A DNA stretch of 35,640 nt, taken from a virus. Under the pieces are notes generated by a model. That model was not told where the DNA came from and made no database searches. It was given only the letters and a program-made list of their open reading frames with translations. This document shows, in pieces, positions 7,384-13,645 of this stretch. The stretch spans positions 1 through 35,640 of the IMG/VR virus record IMGVR_UViG_3300045131_001801; one strand, 5' to 3'. The position numbers and the translations under genes are program-made. Numbering within the stretch: position 1 is the first letter of the stretch; the number at the start of each line of letters is the position of its first letter.

Positions 7384-7862
7384 GACGCACCTCCCGCAAA
7401 AAGTCCCATCGGCTGGGGCGTCGCCATTTTGGCGGCGATGCACCCCGCCGTCTTGCACACGTAATAGCGCTCGACCGTCCGTCCCGCGCCGTCCTTGCGA
7501 CCGCCCGCCCGAGTGCCAGGCTGATCACAGAACCGGCAGCGCGGAATGCGGCAGTCTCCGCACTCGTCCTCGTTCTCTTTGGCCACGCTTTTAATCACGG
7601 CCACAGTCTTCAGGATGTTCTCCGCATCGCTCTTGGCGTCGGGATCTTCCTCTGTGTCCGTCTCGAACGGGTTAACCGGCGCGGCCCCCTCGGTCTCTGC
7701 GTCAAGCGCCTTTGCCAGATCTACGCGCAGCTCGCGGAGCACCTCCGCGACCTCGCCCTCGTACGCGTCCATCATTTCGATGAGCGTTTCAGACGCGCTT
7801 CGGCCAAGCACATACACCGCGTCGCCGAGCAGCACTTCCATTTTCCGGAACGGCTTAGCCAT
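7380..7862 (-). CDS. Hypothetical early protein with Cys-rich C-terminal region
   Basis: The 160-residue protein has a helical acidic N-terminal two thirds and a C-terminal part with six cysteines (CGDC, CRFC, then CKTAGC, about residues 108-150), arranged as paired C-x2-C and C-x4-C ligands that could form a zinc ribbon. Start ATG 7862 has a GGAGGTGG site and overlaps the upstream Lar-like gene by 8 bp. Nucleic-acid or protein binding is possible through the zinc ribbon; function unknown. Confidence 0.6.
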   Translation of the reverse strand: MAKPFRKMEVLLGDAVYVLGRSASETLIEMMDAYEGEVAEVLRELRVDLAKALDAETEGAAPVNPFETDTEEDPDAKSDAENILKTVAVIKSVAKENEDECGDCRIPRCRFCDQPGTRAGGRKDGAGRTVERYYVCKTAGCIAAKMATPQPMGLFAGGAS

Positions 7863-8184
7863 TGGCCACCTCCAGCTTGCCCGCGTCGAACTCCATCGGG
7901 ATCACGCCCCTCTGCTTCAGCCGCTCGACGATCTCAGCGAACTCCGAGCGCTCGCTCTGCGTGCGACGGTTCCATTCATCAACCGCCCTGCCCTTATCCT
8001 GATAGGTGCATGTGCATGGGGCCACCCCGCATACATCCAAGGACGCGGAGCACATGATGGTGAAGAATGACCCGACAACACTAATCCTGAGCTTAGCTGG
8101 GTTCCCGCAGAACGGGCACGGCTTTAGAGCCTCACCGCTTACCGCGCCTGTCGCGTTTTCAGATGTCATTATTTTCTGTCCCAT
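7855..8184 (-). CDS. Lar-type (restriction alleviation family) Cys protein
   Basis: A 109-residue protein with the hallmark LKPCPFCGNPA near residues 20-30, a second cysteine group (C-SASLDVCGVAPC) and the closing A-DEWNRR motif (about residues 70-75). This combination defines the Lar-like family named after the Rac prophage restriction alleviation protein, although most members are untested. A zinc ribbon is expected. About 30 extra C-terminal residues follow the family domain. Start ATG 8184 with GGGAGAA upstream. Together with the methyltransferase it hints at protection from host restriction. Confidence 0.75.
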   Translation of the reverse strand: MGQKIMTSENATGAVSGEALKPCPFCGNPAKLRISVVGSFFTIMCSASLDVCGVAPCTCTYQDKGRAVDEWNRRTQSERSEFAEIVERLKQRGVIPMEFDAGKLEVANG

Positions 8185-8203
8185 CGCCTTTTCTCCCTCT
8201 TCA

Positions 8204-8238
8204 CTATTAGCTATTCGCTATTAGCTCTTAACTCTCAC
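8204..8238. repeat. Degenerate heptamer tract between genes
   Basis: Five 7-bp units on the plus strand read CTATTAG, CTATTCG, CTATTAG, CTCTTAA, CTCTCAC. The tract fills the 50-bp gap between the Lar-like gene and the stop codon of the upstream minus-strand gene, overlapping that stop codon. Confidence 0.75.
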
Positions 8239-8555
8239 TTCGTTGTTGCTGCCAGCTCCGCATACGGCATCGCCTGCTGCGCCGCGTAGTGCAGAGCGCC
8301 ACTCGCGCCGCGCTGCGTCTCGACCCACCGGCCCCTGGCCCCGCGCTCCGCCACGCTCCACGTCCAGACGCCCGCCGCCCGCCATACCCGCGCCCGGCGC
8401 AGGCCGTGCGCCGACGAAGCCATCCAGCCGCGCCGCCAATACCAGCGCTGCCACGCCCCGTCCACTAGCTCCCATCCCGTCTTGGGCGTCCATCCCGCGT
8501 CGGCGGTCTTGTACTTCGGCATGGGTCGGCGGTATTCGGTCAGGGCGCAGCTCAT
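8235..8555 (-). CDS. Hypothetical early protein, 106 aa
   Basis: Start ATG 8555 (MSCALTEYRRP) overlaps the upstream gene by 4 bp and has a GGTGGATC site; the longer open frame to 8735 overlaps that gene completely and is rejected. The product is unusually rich in Trp and Arg (WTPKTGWELVDGAWQRWYWRRGW region), suggesting beta strands with exposed aromatic residues. No family recognised. Its stop lies in a heptamer repeat tract. Confidence 0.55.
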   Translation of the reverse strand: MSCALTEYRRPMPKYKTADAGWTPKTGWELVDGAWQRWYWRRGWMASSAHGLRRARVWRAAGVWTWSVAERGARGRWVETQRGASGALHYAAQQAMPYAELAATTK

Positions 8556-8785
8556 GGCAGATCCACCCGGAAATGGTTGCCCTTGAAAATGATCACCTTG
8601 TCGTCTGGAGTGATGAATCCCGTGCAAGAGCGCAGGTAGCTGTTGACCCTCCATGCGCCCCCCGTCTTCCGCTTCTCCAGCGTCCCGGATATTATGGCGA
8701 CGGTGAGCCCCTTCCGCACGTAAGCCACGCGGCACGGAGCCCCGCCCTTGATAGCGTCCAGTCTGTCAATGTCGGCCTGCTTCAT
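8552..8785 (-). CDS. Hypothetical small early protein, 77 aa
   Basis: A small protein with an N-terminal helix followed by a beta-rich region (AIISGTLEKRKTGGAWRVNSYL, then KVIIFKGNHFRV). Start ATG 8785 carries a GGAAGG site and overlaps its upstream neighbour by 4 bp, and its stop overlaps the downstream gene, so it is embedded in a translationally coupled chain. Function unknown. Confidence 0.6.
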   Translation of the reverse strand: MKQADIDRLDAIKGGAPCRVAYVRKGLTVAIISGTLEKRKTGGAWRVNSYLRSCTGFITPDDKVIIFKGNHFRVDLP

Positions 8786-9000
8786 TCGTCACCGCCTTCC
8801 TCGATGATGATCGTCTCCGCGAACGGAGCGGCCCCGATTGCCATCAGCGTGGCCAGCGCCTGAGCCTTGGCGCGGGGCAGCGTCGCCGCTTCGCGCGGGC
8901 GTGCCGTCCAGTAGAGCTTGAGCTGCCCGTCCGCGATTCTCCGGATCTCCGCGTACTTCCCGTCCGTGACCCGCTTGACCGTATAGAGCTGCTCAGGCAT
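8782..9000 (-). CDS. Hypothetical small early protein, 72 aa
   Basis: A small alpha/beta protein with an N-terminal strand pair (LYTVKRVTDGKYAEIRRI) and an acidic C terminus. Start ATG 9000 has a GCGGAGGTGG site and overlaps its upstream neighbour by 8 bp. Its C terminus (IIIEEGGDE) overlaps the next start. No family recognised. Confidence 0.6.
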   Translation of the reverse strand: MPEQLYTVKRVTDGKYAEIRRIADGQLKLYWTARPREAATLPRAKAQALATLMAIGAAPFAETIIIEEGGDE

Positions 9001-9235
9001 GGGCCACCTCCGCTACTACCGCGAACCGCCTGCCCGCCTTCTCGTCGCCGAAGCGCTCCGCGAAGAGCGTCATGAACGCCTTGACGACCACAGCCTCCAC
9101 CGCCGTGAATTTCGATCCGTCCCCGGCGTCAGACCACCGCAGGTGCCACCGTGTGCCGGTGTCGTCCGTGACCTCGGCGAGCCTGACATGCTTCCCCGTG
9201 CGCCTGTCGCGCACCGACCATTTGCGCTCAGGCAT
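8993..9235 (-). CDS. Hypothetical small early protein, 80 aa
   Basis: Start ATG 9235 (MPERKWSVRDRRTG) overlaps the MazG-like gene by 8 bp; the longer frame to 9397 is a shadow of that gene. The product is basic at the N terminus and seems to form strands (RLAEVTDDTGTRWHLRWSDAG) followed by a helix (AVEAVVVKAFMTLFAERFG). Its start (MPE-) and its position resemble those of its neighbour at 8782-9000, but no clear homology was established. Confidence 0.55.
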   Translation of the reverse strand: MPERKWSVRDRRTGKHVRLAEVTDDTGTRWHLRWSDAGDGSKFTAVEAVVVKAFMTLFAERFGDEKAGRRFAVVAEVAHA

Positions 9236-9671
9236 GGGGCACCTCCGCCTGATCCGCCGGAGGCCTGGGCCACTTCCATGTCGAGCGCAGCAGGCACTCG
9301 ACAATAGCCTGGGCGACGGCTGCCGTCTGCACGGCCTCGACCAGCGCATGCCTGAACGGGTCGGCGTCCATCTCCGACTTCGGCCAGCGCAGGTCATTCG
9401 CCGCCTGGCACAGCTCGCCGAACTCCTCGCCGAGAATCGCCATCCACACCTGCGGGTCGTGATTCTGCTGTCCCCATTTGGAGTCCTGTCTGCCGCGCTC
9501 CGCGCCGATCAGCACGCGGGCCTGTTCCGCATGCGGGTCGGCTGGAGTTGCGGGAACTCCCTCGGCGATGCACATGACGAGCATCCTGCGGATACCAAAC
9601 GACACGAACGACTGACGGTCGCTGTCAATAGCAGACAGAACCACCTGCGCAAATTCTGGCGCATCACGCAC
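9228..9671 (-). CDS. MazG-like nucleotide pyrophosphohydrolase-related protein
   Basis: The 147-residue product carries a segment (residues about 58-130: ERGRQDSKWGQQNHDPQVWMAILGEEFGEL and later ALVEAVQTAAVAQAIVE) that matches the helical MazG-like/NTP-PPase pattern seen in many phage proteins: a QD-KWG motif, an ILGEEFGE metal-binding helix and a long helix of A/V. Such enzymes hydrolyse (d)NTPs or ppGpp-like nucleotides; substrate here is unknown. The start is GTG 9671, overlapping the upstream stop by 8 bp. Confidence 0.7.
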   Translation of the reverse strand: MRDAPEFAQVVLSAIDSDRQSFVSFGIRRMLVMCIAEGVPATPADPHAEQARVLIGAERGRQDSKWGQQNHDPQVWMAILGEEFGELCQAANDLRWPKSEMDADPFRHALVEAVQTAAVAQAIVECLLRSTWKWPRPPADQAEVPHA

Positions 9672-10101
9672 GGGCCACCGCCTTCCCCTTCATCTGCCGC
9701 GCCAGGAGCTGCACGCGCACGGCGCTCTTGATCACCTCGACGGCCTTGACCGCGTCCTCGTCGCTGAGCGTGCCGACCAGCGCCACGAAGTCCATGGCCA
9801 TCCCCGCCGCCCGCTTGAGCGGCGTCTCCTCAGCAGCCTCCAGCTCCTGGCCGCACAGCTCCCGGATCTTCTCCAGCGCCAGTTGCCAGTTCGCCCCGTT
9901 GCCCTGGTCTGCCACCGTCCGCACGTCACGCGCCAGCGCCGCCGCGCCGCTGCACACCGTGCGCGAGCACGCCCCGCCGCTCTCGCACTGGCACCGGCAC
10001 ACGTCCGCACCTTTTACCTCTGACCTCTTACCTGTTACCTCATACTTCTCAACCATCTCCGAGTGCATCCTGTCTACCGTCGCCTGTGTCTTCTTGTCCA
10101 T
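9664..10101 (-). CDS. Hypothetical early protein, 145 aa
   Basis: Starts at ATG 10101 with a GGGAGAA site. Residues 19-32 (KYEVTGKRSEVKGA) are encoded by a degenerate heptamer tract. A Cys cluster follows (CRCQCESGGACSRTVC, about 36-51) and then a long mainly helical region (WQLALEKIRELCGQELEAAEE; DEDAVKAVEVIKSAVRVQLL). A metal-binding site from the Cys cluster is possible. No family recognised. Confidence 0.6.
   Translation of the reverse strand: MDKKTQATVDRMHSEMVEKYEVTGKRSEVKGADVCRCQCESGGACSRTVCSGAAALARDVRTVADQGNGANWQLALEKIRELCGQELEAAEETPLKRAAGMAMDFVALVGTLSDEDAVKAVEVIKSAVRVQLLARQMKGKAVARA
10014..10048. repeat. Degenerate heptamer tract inside 5' coding end
   Basis: Five 7-bp units on the plus strand read TTACCTC, TGACCTC, TTACCTG, TTACCTC, ATACTTC. 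The tract lies in codons 18-30 of the minus-strand gene starting at 10101. Confidence 0.75.
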
Positions 10102-10122
10102 CGCCGTTCTCCCTCGTTTGTT

Positions 10123-10150
10123 GCGGGCGGGCGCGAACGCCCAGGCCCGC
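10123..10150 (-). other. GC-rich stem-loop in early-operon gap
   Basis: The 63-bp gap between two early genes contains a stem of 11 bp with a 2-base bulge and a 4-base loop (UUCG on the minus strand). There is no T-tract. It could be an mRNA-processing or attenuation element between the first two regulatory genes and the rest of the operon. Confidence 0.4.
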
Positions 10151-10164
10151 CGTTGTAGACTGCG

Positions 10165-10578
10165 TTAAACCACCATCGCGAGGCGGCTCTCGACCATCGC
10201 CAACAGTACGGTGTCCAGCCGCTCCGTCAGAAAAGCGCGTGTGCCCCGCGTGATCAGCAGCAGCGCGTTGCTACCTGCCGCGTCGTACTCCGCCAGCGCG
10301 CGGACTATGGCGGAGTCGCTCGTCGCGCGGGGAACGCAGAAGACTTCGTGCCCGACCATCGTCAACACGCACCTGATGAAACTCATGAGCGCGTCCTCCG
10401 TCATGCCGCCGAGTACCACGGGCGATCCCTCAAACGCGCCTTTCACCGACCCGACAAACTTCCCGTTTTTCAGACATTCCCTGAGCGTGGTCGCTTCGGG
10501 TTTGATCTTCGCCGTCAGCTCACGGAGCATCTTGTCCGTCGTCTTCTCAACCGCCTTCTTGCCGTTCTTCTTACTCAT
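10165..10578 (-). CDS. Hypothetical early protein, 137 aa
   Basis: Start ATG 10578 (MSKKNGKK) has an AGGAGAA site; the open frame extends to 10635 without support. The N terminus is Lys-rich. The rest alternates helices and strands (for example ALMSFIRCVLTMVGHEVFCVPR and GSNALLLITRGTRAFLTERLDTVLLAMVESRLAMVV), suggesting a compact alpha/beta domain. No family recognised. It is the second gene of the early operon, which in Mu-like phages is often regulatory. Confidence 0.6.
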   Translation of the reverse strand: MSKKNGKKAVEKTTDKMLRELTAKIKPEATTLRECLKNGKFVGSVKGAFEGSPVVLGGMTEDALMSFIRCVLTMVGHEVFCVPRATSDSAIVRALAEYDAAGSNALLLITRGTRAFLTERLDTVLLAMVESRLAMVV

Positions 10579-10621
10579 CTTCGTTCTCCTCGTTTGTGAG
10601 CCCGCCAAGGCTCGTTGTCCT

Positions 10622-10876
10622 TCAGACCGTGGCACCCGCCACGCAAATCGGTTTCTTGACGGCCTTCGGAGACCCGCGCTTTATGTTCGCCGCCACCTCC
10701 AGCGTTGCCGCGCCGCCGGGCCTCCACCCGTACTCTGCGTAAAGCCTGCTCAACAGGGTCCGGCTGAAACGCTTCCCGTGCATCACCAGCGACAGGTGCC
10801 CCCGGCTCACGTTCAGGCTCCGCGCCGCCTCGTTCAGCCCCCGCACGACCGTCACCTTCCGCTCAATCATTTCCAT
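10622..10876 (-). CDS. Small HTH regulator, Cro/Ner-like, first early gene
   Basis: An 84-residue basic protein with a helix-turn-helix (about residues 10-45: LNEAARSLNVSRGHLSLVMHGKRFSRTLLSRLY), where A-SLNVSRGHLS is the turn and recognition helix. It is the first leftward gene, divergent from the XRE-type repressor, the position of ner in Mu and cro in lambda. It is therefore inferred to turn down early transcription and/or the repressor. Start ATG 10876 has an AGAGG site. Confidence 0.75.
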   Translation of the reverse strand: MEMIERKVTVVRGLNEAARSLNVSRGHLSLVMHGKRFSRTLLSRLYAEYGWRPGGAATLEVAANIKRGSPKAVKKPICVAGATV

Positions 10877-10939
10877 GGTTTGCCTCTCGCTCCCTTTTCT
10901 GCTACCGTTTCTTGTGTCTGTTTCGGGTCAACGTCGCGA

Positions 10940-10967
10940 ATGTTAGCAAATGCTTGCAGGTTTGCAA
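10940..10967 (-). promoter_or_regulatory. Candidate early promoter (minus strand)
   Basis: On the minus strand a -35-like TTGCAA (10962-10967) and a -10-like TAACAT (10940-10945) are spaced by 16 bases. The start would be near 10933, giving a leader of about 55 bases to the Cro/Ner-like gene. The inverted repeat at 10952-10969 overlaps the promoter, as expected for repressor control. Confidence 0.5.
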
Positions 10968-10990
10968 GCGGAAAATAGCAGGTGCTCGCA
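10944..10990. promoter_or_regulatory. Candidate repressor operators
   Basis: Two 15-bp direct repeats, TAGCAAATGCTTGCA (10944-10958) and TAGCAGGTGCTCGCA (10976-10990), match at 12 of 15 positions and start 32 bp apart, about three helical turns. Between and over them lies a perfect inverted repeat GCTTGCA-GGTT-TGCAAGC (10952-10969). Two further TTGCAAGC words occur at 11156 and 11167 inside the repressor gene. These are natural binding sites for the divergently encoded regulators. Confidence 0.6.
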
Positions 10991-10992
10991 TT

Positions 10993-11400
10993 ATGTTTGC
11001 AGACGAATTGAAAACTGCCCGCTTAGGGACTCGGTTATCAGGCCGTGAAGTCGCACGCCTGACAGGCATATCTTCTGCCTACTATTCGCAGCTCGAAACT
11101 GGTGCGCGGGGTGAGCCGCCCGAGCCTCTTAAAACCAAGCTTTTTGAGGTGCTTATTGCAAGCACTTTGCAAGCGAACGGTTCTAAGAATAGCGCACCTT
11201 TGAGCGTCGAAGGCATCACGGTTGACTACGCCAAGATGAAAGACCAAGTGATTACGCTGTTTCACGACAAGCTCAAATGGCAGGAAGAAACAATTGCCAA
11301 TCAGAAACTGGTGATCGAAGCGCTTAAAGGACAGATCGCGGCTCTTGAAAAAAGGTTCGCGGATTGGGAGAAGTGGGGAGTTCCAATCACAAAATCGTAA
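10993..11400 (+). CDS. XRE-type repressor with C-terminal coiled coil
   Basis: The 135-residue product has an N-terminal HTH of the XRE/Cro-CI type (about 5-45: ELKTARLGTRLSGREVARLTGISSAYYSQLETGAR) and a C-terminal coiled-coil-like helix (about 90-125) suited to oligomerisation. It lacks a LexA-like peptidase domain, so induction by RecA-dependent self-cleavage is not expected. Start ATG 10993 has a modest AGGTG site; the upstream extension to 10912 would read through the operator. It is divergent from the early operon and is the likely lysogeny repressor. Confidence 0.75.
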   Translation: MFADELKTARLGTRLSGREVARLTGISSAYYSQLETGARGEPPEPLKTKLFEVLIASTLQANGSKNSAPLSVEGITVDYAKMKDQVITLFHDKLKWQEETIANQKLVIEALKGQIAALEKRFADWEKWGVPITKS

Positions 11401-11443
11401 AAGCTCACCGCCGTTGCGCTTCTTCAAATCAGGGTGGAGACGA

Positions 11444-11818
11444 ATGAAATACCGTGACATGATCGCGTTCTTTGACGCGCAGATTAAAGAGGTCGGGTCC
11501 AGAAAGTTCACCGCCGAGATGTTTCTGGACGTGCTTGCCAAACCTGACGGATGCGGCAAGAAAGCCGACATGGTTTGCACGCACTTCGCATGTAACCTGA
11601 AGTGGATCGAGATGGACGACGAGACCGCCTGCGAGGTGTGCCTGCGGCTCGCGTGCGCCCGCTGGTATTGCGACCTTCCGCAGTTGGCAAACGTCAGTGA
11701 AGATGACTTTGACTATCCCGCGAAAATGCGCGAATGGCTTGTGGAATACTGGAACGACACGGGCAAAGAGGACTGGATCTGTGAGGGTATTTTGGGACTA
11801 ACGATCCACGATAAATAG
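11444..11818 (+). CDS. Hypothetical protein after the repressor, 124 aa
   Basis: Start ATG 11444 with a GGTGGAG site, 43 bp after the repressor and followed by a strong terminator, so the two form a short transcription unit expressed in the lysogen. The product is acidic, with seven cysteines scattered through residues 38-114 and the helical ending MREWLVEYWNDTGKEDWICEGILGL. No family recognised. Its co-expression with the repressor makes it a candidate lysogenic-conversion or immunity gene. Confidence 0.6.
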   Translation: MKYRDMIAFFDAQIKEVGSRKFTAEMFLDVLAKPDGCGKKADMVCTHFACNLKWIEMDDETACEVCLRLACARWYCDLPQLANVSEDDFDYPAKMREWLVEYWNDTGKEDWICEGILGLTIHDK

Positions 11819-11828
11819 CTAAACAGAA

Positions 11829-11851
11829 AAAGCGCATCACCTGTGCGCTTT
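11829..11851. repeat. Palindromic hairpin, GCA-N7-TGC type
   Basis: A perfect 8-bp stem (11829-11836 with 11844-11851) around a 7-base loop, ten bases after the preceding stop codon. It shares its core (AAGCGCA-N7-TGCGCTT) with the REP-like elements at 12294 and 13069. Confidence 0.55.
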
Positions 11852-11870
11852 CTCCGTTTCTCCAAAAATG

Positions 11871-11906
11871 ACCGCCCTGCACTGACCGTGCCGGGCGGTT
11901 TTTTTT
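11871..11906 (+). terminator. Strong intrinsic terminator of the repressor unit
   Basis: An 11-bp stem with one T-C mismatch (11871-11881 with 11889-11899), a 7-base loop and an eight-T run (11899-11906). It isolates the lysogenic repressor unit from the late genes. The loop-closing bases again follow GCA-N7-TGC. The 368-bp stretch 11819-12186 holds this terminator, two palindromes and no credible gene; the late promoter must lie within it, but no convincing -35/-10 pair was found. Confidence 0.85.
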
Positions 11907-11962
11907 GTGCCCTGATCCGGTTAAATCTGACCCCGTTTAAAAGCATCCTGATGTCAAAAACG

Positions 11963-11987
11963 CAAATACGCACCGCGTGCGTATTTG
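11963..11987. repeat. Palindromic hairpin upstream of late genes
   Basis: A perfect 10-bp stem (11963-11972 with 11978-11987) with a 5-base loop and arms ending GCA/TGC. It lies in the non-coding region before the late operon and could be a REP-like repeat or an activator site. Confidence 0.45.
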
Positions 11988-12186
11988 GAGTTCGTTTTTC
12001 TATGCGTTTGGCTAGCCGCGTCTAACATTTTGAAGACAAGCCGAAATCATTGGGCATTTTTAATACTTTGCATACCGCGCACAACCCCGCGCGCGTAATA
12101 AGGCAATCTGCCAAGATGCCCTCACTTCAAGCGGGACACCGCAAACAGGATCAAAAGTCATGCATCGTTAAACCTACCAGAGGACC

Positions 12187-12786
12187 GTGAAGACCATGGA
12201 TAAACGGCAGAAAACCGAGCGCGCTCGGGCTGATGGAAGCGGGTCGTTCTCCCCCCGTTCAATCGCCACCCCGCGCCGCTCACTTTCGCAAAACGCAAAA
12301 GCGCACGCCGCGTGCGCTTTTGCGGTTCTCGCTTCGGCGCTCCCCTTCGCCGCCCTCGCCGGAGAGTCCGGAAGCACCACAACCGTCGTGCTCGACGTGG
12401 CCAAGAACGGGGCGCTCGGCGCGTTCCTCGCCGCCGCCGTGGTCTGGCTCAACGGCCAGTACAGGCAGCGCAAGGCCGACGCCCCTACGCCGCCCGAGCG
12501 CAACCCGCCCCTGGGCGAGGAGGCCGCCAAGACGTACGTGACGAAAGGCGAGCTGGAGCGCTGCCAGGGAGTGTGCCGCAAGGACATCATCGACCTCCGC
12601 GCCAAGATCGACGCGAACGACGAGCACGCCGAGAAGCGCTCGATCTCCACACACCGCCGCATCGACGAGCTGCTCATCTGCCAGCAGAAGACCAACAAGG
12701 GACTCGGCATGCTGATCGGCATCATGGTCGGCAAAGGCATCGCGCCCTCATCCATGGCCAGCGTAACCCTCAACGAGGAGGCATAA
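12187..12786 (+). CDS. Membrane/coiled-coil protein, DUF2730- or holin-like position
   Basis: About 199 residues from GTG 12187 (or 196 from ATG 12196; AGAGGA upstream). It has a basic N terminus, a hydrophobic signal-like segment (about 39-58, ending ALAGE), a second hydrophobic helix (about 75-90, GALGAFLAAAVVWL), and then a coiled coil around residues 118-165. This is the layout of DUF2730-type proteins found just before terminase genes in Mu-like phages; a holin-like role is an alternative. The first hydrophobic segment begins inside a REP-like palindrome (12294-12324), so repeat DNA is part of this coding sequence unless translation starts downstream. Confidence 0.6.
   Translation: MKTMDKRQKTERARADGSGSFSPRSIATPRRSLSQNAKAHAACAFAVLASALPFAALAGESGSTTTVVLDVAKNGALGAFLAAAVVWLNGQYRQRKADAPTPPERNPPLGEEAAKTYVTKGELERCQGVCRKDIIDLRAKIDANDEHAEKRSISTHRRIDELLICQQKTNKGLGMLIGIMVGKGIAPSSMASVTLNEEA
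12294..12324. repeat. REP-like palindrome inside coding sequence
   Basis: A perfect 12-bp stem (12294-12305 with 12313-12324) and a 7-base loop. A 17-base core plus flanks is shared with the copy at 13069; the two match at about 31 of 34 positions, apart from loop and arm differences. Here it encodes the start of a signal-like hydrophobic segment. Confidence 0.75.
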
Positions 12787-12791
12787 CCCCC

Positions 12792-13064
12792 ATGCTCACC
12801 GACGCCAAACGCAACCTCTACCGGCTCGCCCTGCTCCGCACGCTGAACAACTACGGCGGCGTCGAGGCGCAGCAGCAGCAGCTTGTTGTGGATCTCCAAA
12901 TCTCCGACATCCCCGACGCCACGACCGAGCACACCGCCGACGCGCTACAGGAAATGCTCGATAACGACTACGCCGCCAAGCGCAAGGACTTCTGCCGCGG
13001 CTGGCTCTGGAGCATCACGCCCGCAGGCCACAAGGCCGCCGTCGCGCTCGCCCTCGAAAACTGA
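12792..13064 (+). CDS. Small winged-helix-like protein (Mu gp26-like position)
   Basis: A 90-residue protein beginning at ATG 12792, five bases after the previous stop codon. Residues 5-30 form a helix (KRNLYRLALLRTLNNYGG), followed by a Gln-rich turn, a second helix (TADALQEMLDNDYAAKRKDF) and a short hairpin (WLWSITPAGHKAA), the pattern of a winged helix-turn-helix. Mu and its relatives encode similar small proteins between the membrane/coiled-coil gene and the small terminase. Role unknown. A longer open frame from 12312 overlaps its neighbour and is not used. Confidence 0.65.
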   Translation: MLTDAKRNLYRLALLRTLNNYGGVEAQQQQLVVDLQISDIPDATTEHTADALQEMLDNDYAAKRKDFCRGWLWSITPAGHKAAVALALEN

Positions 13065-13065
13065 A

Positions 13066-13099
13066 AACGCAAAAGCGCACGCGGCGTGCACTTTCGCAA
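13066..13099. repeat. Second REP-like palindrome copy
   Basis: Imperfect palindrome (arms 13069-13079 and 13087-13097, 7-base loop), almost identical in sequence to the copy at 12294 and located directly after the stop codon of the small winged-helix gene. Confidence 0.7.
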
Positions 13100-13126
13100 A
13101 AACCGAATTCTTCAACAACGCGAGAA

Positions 13127-13645
13127 ATGAAAATACGCTCCGACAGCCTGTACGCGCAACTCACCCGGTTAGGGTCGCTGGACGACTTCTTCGGCTTCGT
13201 GGCCGCAGACGCGCCCGGCTATGACGCGCTGCATACATGGCTGTCGGAGCGGGGCCTCCGCTCAAGCAACGGAGCGCTGCACAACATCATCACGCACCAC
13301 ATGGGCACGTGGCGCATCAACAAGGCCGTCCAGGCCGCCGACGAGGCGGTCGTGGATCTGCCCGCCAACGTCGACGCCACCATCCGCAACCGCCTGCACG
13401 GCCTGCGCCTCGACCTCGCACTGCGCGACCTCTCCGAAAAGACCGCCGTCTCCCTCCTCAAGCTGGATCTCGCCGAGCGCGAGCTGGCCTCCAAGAACCA
13501 GAGCGCCCGCGACGCTGGCGTTCAGGAACTCATTGACCAGGCTAAGGGCAACCCCGCCGCCGAGGCCGCGCTGGCCGCCTTCCTCTCCGCCCTCGACACA
13601 GCCGCGAAGGCGAGCGCAGCGAGTCAAGAGGCGGTGCCCGCATGA
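13127..13645 (+). CDS. DUF3486 small terminase subunit
   Basis: The 172-residue product matches DUF3486 (Mu gp27): an N-terminal helix-turn-helix region (about 10-60, including FGFVAADAPGYDALHTWLSERGLRSSNGALHNII) that should recognise the packaging site, then long helices for oligomerisation (LRLDLALRDLSEKTAVSLLKLDLAERELASK). The gene lies directly before the large terminase and overlaps it by 4 bp. Its own ribosome site is weak. It should act with the large subunit to start DNA packaging at a phage end. Confidence 0.8.
   Translation: MKIRSDSLYAQLTRLGSLDDFFGFVAADAPGYDALHTWLSERGLRSSNGALHNIITHHMGTWRINKAVQAADEAVVDLPANVDATIRNRLHGLRLDLALRDLSEKTAVSLLKLDLAERELASKNQSARDAGVQELIDQAKGNPAAEAALAAFLSALDTAAKASAASQEAVPA

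Noticed and set aside
12174-12932. A 252-codon minus-strand frame opposite the first late genes
   Set aside because: It covers the reverse side of two better-supported plus-strand genes, has no ribosome site and no recognisable domain.
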